Notes: generated from the letters alone by a model not told the origin. 64,000 bases of DNA from Phlebotomus papatasi (GCF_024763615.1 NC_077223.1:92814627-92878626); one strand, 5' to 3'. Positions 32,966-44,088 are shown, numbered from the stretch's first letter. Made by a program: numbers and translations.

Positions 32966-33272
32966 ATCTTGAATCGCGATGGTTTCCTTCAAGAATTCTG
33001 TCAAGAATGACTTTGATGAATTTTATTCCAATGTGTAGCCGATAATTTCTTTCAAAAATTCTTGATGGAAATTTCCTTCAATTGGATATGATTTTTGAAG
33101 AAATTTGTCTACACATTAGACAAATTTTCTTCAAGAATCCATCTTTTTGTCAAAAATTCTCACCAATGTGTAGGCAATTTTCTTGAAGAACACTTCTTGA
33201 AGCTCATTTTTGATAGAAATTTCTTATAATGTGTAGACACCTTTAAATCATACGCAAAATATTTTAGCAAAT

Positions 33273-33412
33273 CGTCGGTTGCCTTAGCAACTGTGCTAAC
33301 TGCATCTGCTTTGTGTCTGCATTTATTGCAAACGCCGCGCAGCGATACGTTGCTTACAACGAATGCTGACACAAAGCAAATGCAGTTAGCACAGTTGCTG
33401 AGGCAACCGACG
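33273..33412. mobile_element. 140-bp palindromic MITE CGTCGGTTGC, copy 1
   Basis: The arms CGTCGGTTGCCTTAGCAACT and the inverse of GTTGCTGAGGCAACCGACG meet around a GCAAACGCCGCGCAGCG centre. The flanking AAAT occurs on both sides (33269-33272 and 33413-33416). The intact host copy at 63.7 kb shows a single AAAT at this position, so the 4-bp target duplication is supported by an empty site. A second copy of exactly the same length is at 58884-59023. Confidence 0.92.
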
Positions 33413-33564
33413 AAATATAAATAAATTAAATAAGTAAATCTACCAGTCGAGACGAGGAACCGATCGAGCGATGGCACTTTACCTTAAACTATTTTTTGTA
33501 ATTATTTTGAAATATTCCATTTTTCATTGACTATAAAAAAGAATAGAAAATTAGTTGATGACCA

Positions 33565-33813
33565 GTAGTGTAAAATTTGTAAAGCGGGACAGTTTGGAAA
33601 GTTGCACCAAGTTGTTTTCTAATTTGATTGAACTTTCCAATTAATTAGTTAAAATTTCTAATAAAAGCTGTTTTAAGATTCTATAAGAATATATTACAAG
33701 GAATCTCATAATGCAAAGAGAAAGTAAAAAAATAAGTATTTATTCAGCTTAAAAATGTATTTGAAAAACTGTACTTTTTCCTAAAAGTGTCCCACTTTCC
33801 AAAGTTTACCCTG
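33565..33813. repeat. Dispersed ~230 bp repeat, copy 2
   Basis: It has the same family as 110-336. The ends GTAAAATTTGTAAAGCGGGAC and (minus strand) GTAAACTTTGGAAAGTGGGAC form an inverted repeat of about 21 bases with a few differences. This suggests a MITE related to the TA-GGGGAAAGTG group. Confidence 0.7.
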
Positions 33814-36418
33814 TTATTTCTATTTAAATTATTATCTTAAAATTTTGATTTACTAAAAGAGCGGTTTTATTTATTTATTTTTAATTTATTCTACTTATAT
33901 TTTTTAAAAACAATAAACTAATTATAAACTGATTTCGATTACCTGTATTATAGATCTACTTCTGACTTATCAAAAAAAAATCCGAACTGAAATTCGTATT
34001 ATAAGTCGTTTTCGAAATTATGATAATATTATTTTTTTGTTTTTTTTTAGTTTATTTTAATCGGTTATACACAAAGTGTAGTATTTTCTATCTCTTTAAC
34101 TTTAAAATATACGATTTTGATATTTCCTAAAATATGCTTGCATGCAAAAAATGAAAAAAATCTTGTTAGTAAAGGTTTCTTTTAGTTGAATCAAATTAAA
34201 CCTGAAGCCATAGGTTTACTCTTTGCGATTCCCAAATTCCACTGATACATTTAAGGAAAGAAACTCATGTTATTTACGAACCATGAGGCTCTTTTTGCCA
34301 TTTTCGATTCAGAGAAAGACATTCCTGTGCATTCAGCGAATATAGTACAAAGATGGACCCTCACTCTACAGTCCTATGACTTTGATATTCAAACTTTCTC
34401 TTGAGAATTTAATCCACTCAATTTTCTTTAATAGTATATTCAAAAATGAAGATAAATTGGTTATACTTAAATTGTATAAGGTTCATATTCGTCCACCAAA
34501 CAAAACTGAAAAACCCTTAACATCGTAAAATCTTCCCTATTGATTTTGTCCTGTTTTCGGTATATTATAGACTTACTTAAAATTTGTTCAAAACAAAAGT
34601 GTTGGTAATTTGAAATTATGCTAAACATCTTTTGAAATGTAATCGACTGTTCATTCGATTTAGCTCACAAAACTAAAGAAGAATTTATCAGTAGCTTTAA
34701 AAAATATAAACGAAATCTTTTATCGGATAAATTTTTGTATTTTTCTATAATTTTCTTATAAATTTTGATACCCTTATCTCTATGATCACGGTATATAGAG
34801 CAGGGTAGTACAAAATATTTCGTTTTCCAAATAAGGAAGCTGCGCTGCACCTCTTATAAAGATTTTTCTAATACTATTACGAATATCTTGGTATATTTTT
34901 CCGGATATTTTCTCTGTGGATACATTGTGTGAATATGTAAACAATATAGTATGAGAAAAATCTTCTTTGGGGACTCAAATAAAAAAAAAAGGAAAAAGAA
35001 AATCCCGGCTTTGCATTTGTAATGCAATCAAATTCCTTTCGTTTCTCAAAATGCCTCCTTTTTCTTGTGTTACTGCTTTCAAAGTATTTGAGGAGAGTTT
35101 TAAAAATTGATTGTGGCAAGAATTCTGCCAAACAATAACTGTTTTGCAATAAAATTTTGAAATCCCGAATTAAATTCTGATGTATACACTGTAACTTTAA
35201 ATCGAATTTTACCATATTGTAAAAAGTCCTCTAAAATGCATAACCCATGAAAACTATTTAATTTAACTGGAAATTAAATCCTTCATTGAGTATCTACTAT
35301 AGAGTGGAGTTTTCTATCATCTAAGGACAATTTGAGAGATTAAGTATTTTCCTTCATGGGTGGGATTAAATTCCAATATGTCTAGATGTTCTTCTTGATT
35401 TTTATCATCGTGTTTCATGTGTACACTATCCTTATATGTACATACATAGCATACCCTAAAAGTACACTATGCATTTGAAGCAAAAAGTTCACTTTCAACA
35501 CTCGACATTTGAAGCATTTTATGAAACTTCACTCTTATTGAGAGAATACCAACACAGAGTTTAGAGGGACCTTTGAATGTTGCAAAAGGACTTTCTCAAC
35601 TGATATGAGAAGTATATTGTTCGTTGAACGAAAGAAAAGCCAACGAATATACAAACTTTCTCCAGAATGTACACAAAATCTCTTTCCTCATACTTTTTTT
35701 TATTTAATTTTTTTCCGTTCAATTTATGTTACAATAAATAAATTTCAATCTTTGCGGTTACACTTGCAATATTTACAGAGAAATACTGCAAATTTTAATT
35801 ACGGCTTTTCTAAGTAAATATTGATTGTTAAATAAAAAACTTACTTTTCAACTTCAGTTCCTTAATGTTATGCTATGTTTCACACTACAAATAAATTCCT
35901 TAAAGGCATATTTTAACCCTTTTCCCCCCTGTGTATTACTGTTAAATAATACGATATGAGATTCAAATATTTTACATATACACTATAAATCATCTTCATG
36001 AATGTTCTGCAACAATATTTTTTCTCTTTAAATTTCCCACCAAGGAAAATTTTATAATAACGCTGAAAAGCTATTCATGCTCTTAACAATATTTTTGTTG
36101 GTGTGGAATTTCATTCTTCAACTCCTACACCTTCTAGAATGTTTTTGAAGTTTTCATGCATAATTTATTTCTTCTTTTATTACACGTTGAAAATATCTTT
36201 TTCCTAGTTTTAATTTTTTTTCTCCTAATATGCGTTTTTATTCGTCAGTTTCCTTTGGATATTAACAGAAGTCAACGTCTATCTCTACCATATCTACCAT
36301 GTTGACCCTCAGGCGACATTATAACAAAATGAATTTAAAATAAAAATCTTACTGATAAAATTATTGTATAATAAACTTTATAACATAATAATTACTTGAT
36401 ATCAATAACGAAAAGAAT
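33814..36418. other. Long noncoding stretch, nothing recognised
   Basis: AT-rich. Frames up to 112 codons (34877-35215, minus) are rich in Phe/Lys/Tyr and have no motif. No RNA gene or repeat partner in the window. Likely host intergenic or intronic DNA. Confidence 0.4.
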
Positions 36419-36653
36419 TAGGGTAAAAGGTACACCTTTTGACAATTCAAAAATTTATCATGCCATATTTTTTGACACTTTCAGTACGTATTTAGGATAT
36501 GAAATATGAACATGTCTTTTTATAAGAAAAAGTAGGTTACACAAAAAACATCATATTATACTTGCATTTTACCAGATATATTAAATAAATTTCATCATTT
36601 TGACAGAAGTGTCAATAGAGATTCCCTGTCGAAGAGGTGTTCCTTCGACCCTA
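36419..36653. mobile_element. TA-target MITE, GGGTAAAAGGTACACC family
   Basis: TAGGGTAAAAGGTACACCTT at the left and (minus strand) TAGGGTCGAAGGAACACCTC at the right are imperfect inverted repeats, both followed by TTTGAC or TTCGAC and flanked by TA. It is 235 bp and non-coding. It belongs to the same broad TAGGGGAAAG group. Confidence 0.75.
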
Positions 36654-36923
36654 GAAGAATATAAAACAAGATACTTTAAAAAATGTACTATTAAGGTATT
36701 ATAAGAATACATTATAAAGAGATTATACGAGATAGATTATTTATTTTAGCACTCACCTATTACAGCGAATCACTTGAGCTAAAGTATTTCAAACGGATGG
36801 CAAGGTATCCCTGGCTTTACGAAGTGCTCAAACTCGTGACTTAGATGCTATACATCAAAAGTACTTTCGCATCATTTAGCGTTAACCGGTTCACAATCGA
36901 TTTGAATTGATTTATAAATCACC

Positions 36924-37173
36924 AATGCCAAAATCCCGAACGCCAATATTCCGAAAAGGCCAAAATTCTGAAAGCCAAAATCTTGAAATCCAAAATCTCG
37001 AATGTTCAAAATCCTGAAAGAGATGAAATTATATGGAGGAAAATTTTTAGAATAATTTCCCAAGACACAGAAGATTTCCTTTTGCCTCCAGCAAGCGCGA
37101 GTCCAATCGTGGGAGTAGCTATGACATTTAAGAATTCGGGATTTTGGCTTTCGGGATTTTGACCGGAACCCGC
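36924..37173. mobile_element. Element with tandem CCCGAAAGCCAAAAT ends, nested in R11
   Basis: The left side has about six diverged units of CCGAAAGCCAAAAT-type, and the right side the inverse (TTTTGGCTTTCGGGA twice). The core between is ~110 bp with AGAATAATTTCCCAAGACACAG and CAATCGTGGGAGTAGC words. The same core and repeat type occur at 40283-40605 and at 52881-54021. R11 sequence continues on both sides (ATAAATCACC and AAAACACCTTAGGAG). Confidence 0.78.
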
Positions 37174-37587
37174 CCAAAACACCTTAGGAGTAATATAATT
37201 GAATTTCGGATAAAAAATAGTTTTCGGCAATGAACCGGTTCATAATAACCGAAAAGAATCGTTTTAGACTTGTCAATAATTCAAAATCTTTCCAATGAGC
37301 CTAAAAAGATACCTTTCACTTGAGGAATATGCTCTCTAGAGCCTTTTAAATCTTTGATCTCAAATTTGACCTTGAAAAACCATAATTAAGAATGATTCAA
37401 CGGTGTTTTGGTATATGAATGAAATATCCATTTAGGTAACCTAGAAAAGCAATTAAAAACCTTGGTTTTGAAGGGAAAGGGATCGAGGGTAACTATGAGT
37501 ACGTTAGTGGACCCAGGGTCAACTTGTGGTGGGGTCCCTCGAAAATCCCAATGTACCTATCTCTAACTATTTGGCCTTTTGATGTAG

Positions 37588-37842
37588 TACACTGAGAGAA
37601 ATCCGAAAAAGTTAAAACAACATTCCGGAAATGTTAATTTTACCCTGCAGTATTGATCCGAAATCGGAGTTAATATTACCCTTTTTAGGTGTATTATGGG
37701 TTAAAGTTACCCTTTGCATGTTAATTTTACACTTAAAAGGGTGTAAAATTAACATTAAAAAATGTTCATATATTTTTACACATAAAAAGTGTTAAAGTTA
37801 TGAGGAAAAAATGTTAATCGCACCCCGTTTTTTTCTCAGTCA
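37588..37842. mobile_element. TA-target MITE, CACTGAGARAAA family, copy 1
   Basis: The ends TACACTGAGAGAAATCC and TTTTTCTCAGTCA are short inverted repeats. The interior is built of complementary GTTAATTTTAC/GTAAAATTAACA words and TTAGGTGTATTATGGGTTAAAG. R11 sequence resumes at once on the right (GTGGACAGACTGACAAACAG). A second copy is at about 40925-41130. Confidence 0.8.
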
Positions 37843-37997
37843 GTGGACAGACTGACAAACAGCATTCATCCCAAACTCGAAGATATATTAAGAAAAGTGT
37901 TTTCCGGGGAGTGGAAGCTTGAAATTTTGGATGATTAAAAAGTCAAGTAATTATTATAATATAACATAATATCTCTGTAGAGTTCGAGCAGTAAAAT

Positions 37998-40001
37998 TTA
38001 AATTATAGAGCATGTAAGGAGTAAAACATTTCTCGTAATAAAACCTGTAATAATTATAAGTCGATTTAGAACAATATGAAATGAAACTGTTGATACATAA
38101 GTGAGCATAGTTGGAAAATTGCTGTAATAAACACTATTCTGAAATAAACGTGTATATACTTTCACATTTCGTTCAATGGGTAAAATCATAAGTAAATGAG
38201 GTTAATTATTACTTACTGGAAAGTAACCTGACGTTGTGAAAAAAGACATAAAATGAATTTATAAGGACTTCCGCTTATATACATAAAAGTGTATAATATA
38301 CACTGTATATATTATTACTAACGTCATAAACATACTCATTTAAGTTGAGAGCCTTGAAATCCATTAATGAGGCATTTATAAGAGTATGGAAATCCCTATT
38401 AGCTTCAACATTATGGTGAGTTAATGCAGGATGAAGAACTTGTATGCGGAACTATTAGTCAATAAATAAAGTATTGTGTATTGTAACATATGCTGCATCG
38501 ACCAAATCGATTAGGAAATGACCCCTTTGTTCTAAATGTCCGTTGTTGGTGCAATATTGCAAATACTCTTCTCGTTTTAAAATTTTCATAGATATCAAAC
38601 ACCAAAAATACCCATACCACACAATCGACCAACAATGTGCACTCTCAACTTTTTTTTTTCTGGGTGAATGTGACCATCACAGAAGAGGGACCCAATTGTG
38701 GGGTGAATATTGTAAAATAATTTACTGGGTTGCAGTTTGTATTCACGAAAGGCAAATCAGATGGGAACTATAAATTTTGTAAGCATCAGTTCCACAAAGC
38801 CCCCAATTAAATTTTGCGGTCCATTGCATGGGAATATTGGACATTCTCATCTCATATGTCCCATGATTCGTTTCATTGATACTTCATCCCGCGCGCCCAT
38901 GTCTTGCATTCACCCTCCCTCACAATAGCTGTGGGGACAAAATTACAGAGTAAATTCATGTGCGATTATGTGAGTCTCCAGCTGTGAAATCGAATTGTAT
39001 AGAATGGAGAAGACAACCAGACAACATTTCGAACACCCTATCACCCACGAACTTGATGCACCACCAGAGTAGTTCTTGGAAGGAATTAGATGCCAATTTT
39101 GGTTTAGAAACTTTATACTAAGCATTTAGTTTATACATACTATATCCCAGAAAATCATCGATAAACGCTTACACTGACGCGATATAACTTAGTAATTCAG
39201 TTACACAGTGAGAGAGTAATTTGAAAACTTTTCTTGTGCTACTTCCAGCAATTTGATATCATATAACTCTGTCCAATGTTCTGTATATTATCTTCCATAA
39301 TAATCCCATACTCATGTAACATCCTCAGAAATAACATTCTGTTTTTGTCATGCCACAAAATTGACCATTTGACACACTTGACATAGTACAGGACTATATC
39401 GTAATATGGTTTTTCTATAATTAAATATATCTACTTCCTTCTATATATGTGACATAACAAATAGTTTGTGGTTTCCGCATTCGATAATAGGTCGCAATAA
39501 AATTTCAAAATATTTGAAATTTTAAAGAATTAAGGGATTATAAAAAATACTTGTTTTTTATATACTTATGTTGCTATCTTAGATCTCAGAGACCTCTTCT
39601 CCCCATGGTATCCTTCATTTGATAACATCACTTCCTTTCTAATTAATTTTTTTCTTGGATATCTCGAATTTAGGACACCCAAAATTATCTACTAACTCTC
39701 GATCCTTCACTACTACTGGAAGGTATTAACAGTTGATCCAGAGGTGTCTAATGCACTAATCCGGAACTTTATCCAACCGTTTAGTTACAATTCGTGTCTA
39801 TTTATTAATTATTCTCTCCTGAGTTCTCCTGGTATTCTTCCAAAAATTGTTCGTTTTTTTTCAAATTAAAAGAATTAAGTTTTTCTCCAAAGCTTTAGAC
39901 CCTTGGTGTGGGTTTTCTCCAGTAGTGGGTCAATTTAGAAACTTCAGAATATTTAAAAACGTCTATCGTCTGATTAAATGCACGCATCGCCAAATTCGTT
40001 C
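37998..40001. other. Noncoding stretch, nothing recognised
   Basis: No repeat partner. Composition is more balanced at 38540-39120, where overlapping 60-76-codon frames on both strands show no motif. Probably host DNA. Confidence 0.4.
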
Positions 40002-40223
40002 TAGGGGAAAGCGCGCTACCTTCGAACGATTTATGCTTAGCACAAATCATTTTTTTTTCAATGTGTTATAAAAAAATTTGGCCCATTATAATATTATATT
40101 TTAATAGCTATTCCAATGTCTTAGATTTTTAGAAAAGAGCTATGGGTGAAATCCATAAGGAATATAGAAAAAAATTGAATTGTTCTAAGCTTAAGTCATC
40201 TGAAGGTAGCGCGCTTTCCCCTA
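40002..40223. mobile_element. TA-target MITE, family GCGCGCTACC, copy 2
   Basis: The ends TAGGGGAAAGCGCGCTACC and GGTAGCGCGCTTTCCCCTA are perfect inverted repeats, flanked by TA. The interior is the reverse complement of 4758-4973, sharing GGTGAAATCCATAAGGAA. Confidence 0.92.
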
Positions 40224-40282
40224 AATCTCTCACTGTCGCTTTGTTTACTCGTATCACTTGTTATACTAATCGTATAGAGCGG

Positions 40283-40605
40283 AGGCATCCAAAATCTCGA
40301 AAGCCAAAATCCCGAAGGCCAAAATCCCAAGAGACAAAATCCCGAAAGCTAAAATCCCAAATGTTTAAAATTCTGAAAGGATAATGAATTGATAATGATA
40401 ATGATTAGAATAATTTCCAAGGATAGAGAGAATTTCACTTTGCCTTCAACAAGCGAGGATACAATCGTGGGAGGAGCTATAACACTCAAGAATTCGAGAT
40501 TTTGGCTTTCGGAATTTTGACTCATTCAGGATTCTGGCTTTCGGGATTCTGGCTCTCGGGATTTTGGCGTTCGGGATTTTGGCCTTTGTAATTTAGACCG
40601 AAACT
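40283..40605. mobile_element. Element with tandem CCCGAAAGCCAAAAT ends, copy 2
   Basis: The left side has about six units (AAAATCCCGAAGGCC and variants). The core carries AGAATAATTTCCAAGGATAG and CAATCGTGGGAGGAGC, as in the 36.9-kb copy. The right side has about six units of TTTTGGCTTTCGGGA type. The ends are thus inverted repeats made of short tandem units rather than unique sequence. Confidence 0.8.
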
Positions 40606-40924
40606 CGTGCAGAAATGTAAAAGTAATCACATGTTACAATGTCATATCCCGCGTTGGAAGAATCTATTAAGTCCGTCATGTGGATACTTCTTCCAGGTTC
40701 CTAGAGTTTTTGGGCAGATGCAGTGCATTTTATAACATTTTACTATATCGGAAATTGTCTTATTCCGGATATTCAATTTTTTACAATGTACAGAACTCGA
40801 GCATACAATATCAGAAGTTCTTGTCAAAAATTTCACCGCCCAAGAGCTGACAGTCTAGCAAATTATGCCACAAAATCCCAGTTCCCGCCTGTTATCAATC
40901 TAGAGGTCAAATGATAAGAGATAT

Positions 40925-41130
40925 TGACTTGATCCGAAATCAGTGTAAATATTACCCTTTTTAGGTGTATTATGGGTTAAAGTTATCCTTTTTTCATGTT
41001 AATTTTACCCATTTTACCCTTAAAAAGGTGTAAAATTAACATTAAAAAATGTTGATATATTTTTACACCCGAAGAGTGTTAAAGTTATGACGAAAAAAAG
41101 TTAATCGTAGCCTCTTTTTTCTCAGTGTTA
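40925..41130. mobile_element. TA-target MITE, CACTGAGARAAA family, copy 2 (left-truncated)
   Basis: It matches 37650-37842 closely, including TTAGGTGTATTATGGGTTAA and GTGTAAAATTAACATTAAAA, and ends TTTTTTCTCAGTGTTA. The left end with its inverted repeat is missing or mutated. The start near TTGATCCGAAATC is approximate. Confidence 0.75.
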
Positions 41131-41242
41131 CTACATAATTATGGTGAAATTTAAATGAAGAATTAACATGTTTTTTTTTAGCACTTTACTGTTCTCAAAC
41201 TCTTCTTCATAATCGACTATGATTACATCCTGTCACGACCAT

Positions 41243-41471
41243 TTAACTCTTTCGCGTCTTTAGGGTCATATATGACCCGGGGAAAAAAGTTTCTTTTTGG
41301 CTATTTACATTAATTGAAATCTAACTGGAGTCTTGAGAAAATGAGCCAAGAATCTTACATCCTTCTATTATGATGTCGTGCACAAACAGATAGATTTCAA
41401 TTAATGTAAATACCCAAAAAAAACTTTTTTCCCCGAGTCATGACATTACCCTAAAGACGCGAAAGAGCTAA
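41243..41471. mobile_element. piggyBac-like MITE, TTAA target
   Basis: TTAA-CTCTTTCGCGTCTTTAGG at the left and the inverse of CCTAAAGACGCGAAAGAG-CTAA at the right form long inverted repeats. These continue for about 80 bp with AAAAAAGTTT and ATTTACATTAATTGAAATCT. The flanks TTAA and CTAA would be a TTAA duplication with one change, as used by piggyBac (and Kolobok). The left arm also holds the 16-bp palindrome GGGTCATATATGACCC. It is non-coding. Confidence 0.7.
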
Positions 41472-43320
41472 TGGTTTTAGAACACGAGCGGTGGCTAGGG
41501 ATATCAGTCTAGACACAAACCAACACGGAAAATCGATAATACAGAAACACTTGAAAACAGTCACGTACTAAAAAAACTGTTTGGGGAAAAGATTCTCCCG
41601 AATTTCTCCTTTCAATTTTTCCGAAATTTTTTTTCAGATGAATTATGGCCCAGTTTAAATCAGTAGTGAAGCGGTATACGCCTATATATTCAGTCAGAGG
41701 AATATTTTCGGAATACTTTATCTCGTGATTTTAGCTAATACGCTTTGCTTCTGTTTTTAGTCAGTAAAGAATTTAAAAGAGTCACTTTGACAAGTTAGAT
41801 ATTCCATGATAGATCAATTGGTAAAGCAAAATTATTTGCTTACCAAATTTCGTGTTTTTCTGATCATTTTAACAACAATTTGAGCAGTGTGTCGATATAG
41901 CCTTTTCCAAATAAAAATCTAAATGCAGACAAAAATAATAATGAGTATAGTAAAAAATTAAGTTAGTAAAATACTATTAAAATATTCTTGTCAATAAAGA
42001 ATCTAAGCATTATGGAAATGTACCTAATTTATATGATAAATTTACAACTAATATGATTGCAAAATTGGGAATTCTTAATTTTCTCTGTCAAAACTATCAC
42101 GATATTTTCACTGTCTTTAAAGTTCCAAATTAAGTATTTATCAAATTTGGTATTTTTTACTAACTAGATTTAATTTTTAGTATCAAAATTTGAAGCCGTA
42201 GCATAGATTGAGTGTAACCTATGTTTTGTTCATTAGACTTTTGATCTGAATTCATTGAGTAAGTAAGAATACAAATTTTTAGAGTCAAATATTATGGATA
42301 CGGGCATTATATAATTGAATATAGTGTGGGTATCATGGTGTCAGACCCCTCTATTGTTAGCTTGATTTCCCTGAAGCATAGGTTTTCGTCATCGCCAATA
42401 TTGCAATGTGAAATTGTCAACACTGATGACAGTCTCAATTCTCCATAGTTAGCTTGTATAAGAGATAAATTGGTTAGTATTAAAAGCTTACCTTCATCCT
42501 CGTGTCAATTTCTGACACATCACCACAGTTCATCTACAATTTACCCTCAGAAATAGTCAGTCATTTAGCTAAAGTCGAATAATAAAATGGATAAAGCGTA
42601 TTTAATTCAATAACCATCAGTATACAGAAAGCACTGAATGACTGAAATATTGAAGTTATGGAACACATCTAGCATGAAACGGATATACTGAAAGCAAATA
42701 TACAATATTGTATGAAATAACACACTTTAGTAAATTCAGCAAATGGAATAATAATAAATCCGTACTATAGCATTTGAATTTTGACTCTCAAGGAAAACTC
42801 ATTATTACATTCTTGCAGACATCTCTATATATATTTTCCACTCTCGAGACATCTCATTCTGTTTCTACTTCTTGGGGCAATTTTCTCTAACTAGACATCT
42901 TCATTATTTGTATCCGACAATGTCTCAAGTGGAACCCTCGCATGGGCATTCAGTGAAAGTATAGCTATTTCGTATTTCAGATCATGATACATTGCCATCA
43001 TCATGTTTGCCGTCATTTAATTTGCTCAAACAGTGAAATGCTCGTGTTGGTCAAAATGACACGAAGCATGTTACGCATGAAATTTTGATACATGAGAAAT
43101 TCATTGGATCTTCCGGAATTTTCATTATCTTTAGACAAGATATACATGGAGCACGGAAATATAGTGCCACATTTTTTGAATTGATAGAATCTTAATTTTA
43201 TGATTTTTTTCTTAATTTAAAAAACAAATTTTTATTATTCAAAAATTTAAACTGAAGTTTAGGAAATTTATAATAAAAAAAAAATAACAGAGAAATAAAT
43301 GCAATATTTAAAAAATCAAA
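41472..43320. other. Noncoding stretch, nothing recognised
   Basis: No frame of note, no repeat partner. Composition is slightly less AT-rich around 42300-43100. Probably host intergenic or intronic DNA. Confidence 0.4.
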
Positions 43321-43539
43321 TAGGGGGAAGTGTGGCACCTTTGAAAGTGGGACACCTTTGAAAATGTGATTTTTCTCCTATATTTAAGTGGAACTGATCC
43401 ATATCATAATGCAATTTAGATTTTCAATCTGTTTGTGCAGCTAAATTATATCACGATACGTCTCAATTTTATTTAGAAATAGGTGAAAAATCCCAATTTT
43501 AAAGGAACCCCACTTTTAAAGGTGCCCCACTTCCCCCTA
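43321..43539. mobile_element. TA-target MITE, GGGGGAAGTGTGGCACC family
   Basis: TAGGGGGAAGTGTGGCACCT at the left and (minus strand) TAGGGGGAAGTGGGGCACCT at the right are inverted with one difference. Both continue with TTGAAAGTGGG or TTAAAAGTGGG and are flanked by TA. It is 219 bp and single copy here. Confidence 0.88.
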
Positions 43540-43574
43540 CTAAACAAAGCGAAAAATACTTACATTAATCTATT

Positions 43575-44088
43575 ATGCCCTAGACACATTTACGACTAAA
43601 GTCCAGAGACGACTAAGTTCGTTCTTAGCCAAGTCAGTTCCTGACACACTACAAACGAGGCTTAACGTTTACTGGCACTTACAAAACATAACTTTCTTGG
43701 GTTTTCTGCAGATATTTCTACTGAAATGCACTAGTACTCCTTTGAAAACAAAACTACTTGCAAATTTACTTGACAATTCACTTATAACAATAAGAATTAT
43801 TCACTAGAATCGCGGAAATTGGCTTAAGTCGCGAGTTAGCTTCCACCTCACAATTAAATGTAATAACAATAATTATTGCACGTGTACTGAGACATGAATT
43901 TACAAATACTTTATTTTCAGAGGAGTATTAGTGCATTTCAGTAGAGATATCTGCACAAAAACCCACGAAAGTTATGTTTGGTGGATACCAGTAAATGCTA
44001 AGCCTCGTTTATAGTGTGTCAGGAACTGACTTGTCTATGAACGAGCTTAGTCGTCTCTGGACTTTAGTCGTAAGTGTGTCTAGGGCAT
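43575..44088. mobile_element. Long-TIR element, family CCCTAGACACACTTACGAC
   Basis: The inverted arms are ~200 bp and start ATGCCCTAGACACATTTACG, continuing with CTAAAGTCCAGAGACGACTA. The inverse is at the right end. Inner arm words GTCAGTTCCTGACACAC and AAATACTTTATTTTCAG are also mirrored or shared. The ends match those of 7331-7699. A 69-codon frame near the right end is an accident of the arm. Confidence 0.88.

Larger units (their letters stand above)
27851..33242. mobile_element. 5.4-kb PIF/Harbinger-like foldback element
   Basis: The termini AGGTGTCTACACATT and AATGTGTAGACACCT are perfect inverted repeats, flanked by TTA on both sides (27848-27850 and 33243-33245). The unsplit host copy at 63.7 kb confirms the duplication. 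TWA 3-bp duplications are typical of PIF/Harbinger. Long inverted arms lie at about 28027-28826 and 32169-32965. Between the arms is 3.3 kb holding another TIR element. No transposase domain is recognised, so it is probably non-autonomous. The subterminal word ACACATTGG or its inverse recurs at about 27950, 33029, 33107 and 33162. Confidence 0.8.
27708..33486. mobile_element. TA-target MITE, AGGTAAAGTGCCC family, split by a 5.4-kb insertion
   Basis: The left part 27708-27850 and the right part 33243-33486 are the two halves of the 230-bp element found whole at 63547-63778. The left part shares TCATGAATTTGTCACTGATTC-like and AATAATTGACCTATTAA words. The right part shares AATCATACGCAAAATATT and AAATAAATTRAATAAGTA. 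The ends AGGTAAAGTACCC and GGGCACTTTACCT-type lie inside TA. The right half additionally contains a 140-bp palindrome at 33273-33412. Removing both insertions restores a sequence collinear with the 63-kb copy. Confidence 0.9.
36793..37997 (+). repeat. R11 dispersed repeat, copy at 36.8 kb, with two insertions
   Basis: It begins ATGGCAAGGTATCCCTGGC and ends CTCTGTAGAGTTCGAGCAGT. It is interrupted by a short-tandem-repeat-ended element at about 36924-37173 and by a TA-target MITE at 37588-37842. After removing these, its order of words matches the copies at 3.7 and 49.8 kb. Confidence 0.78.
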
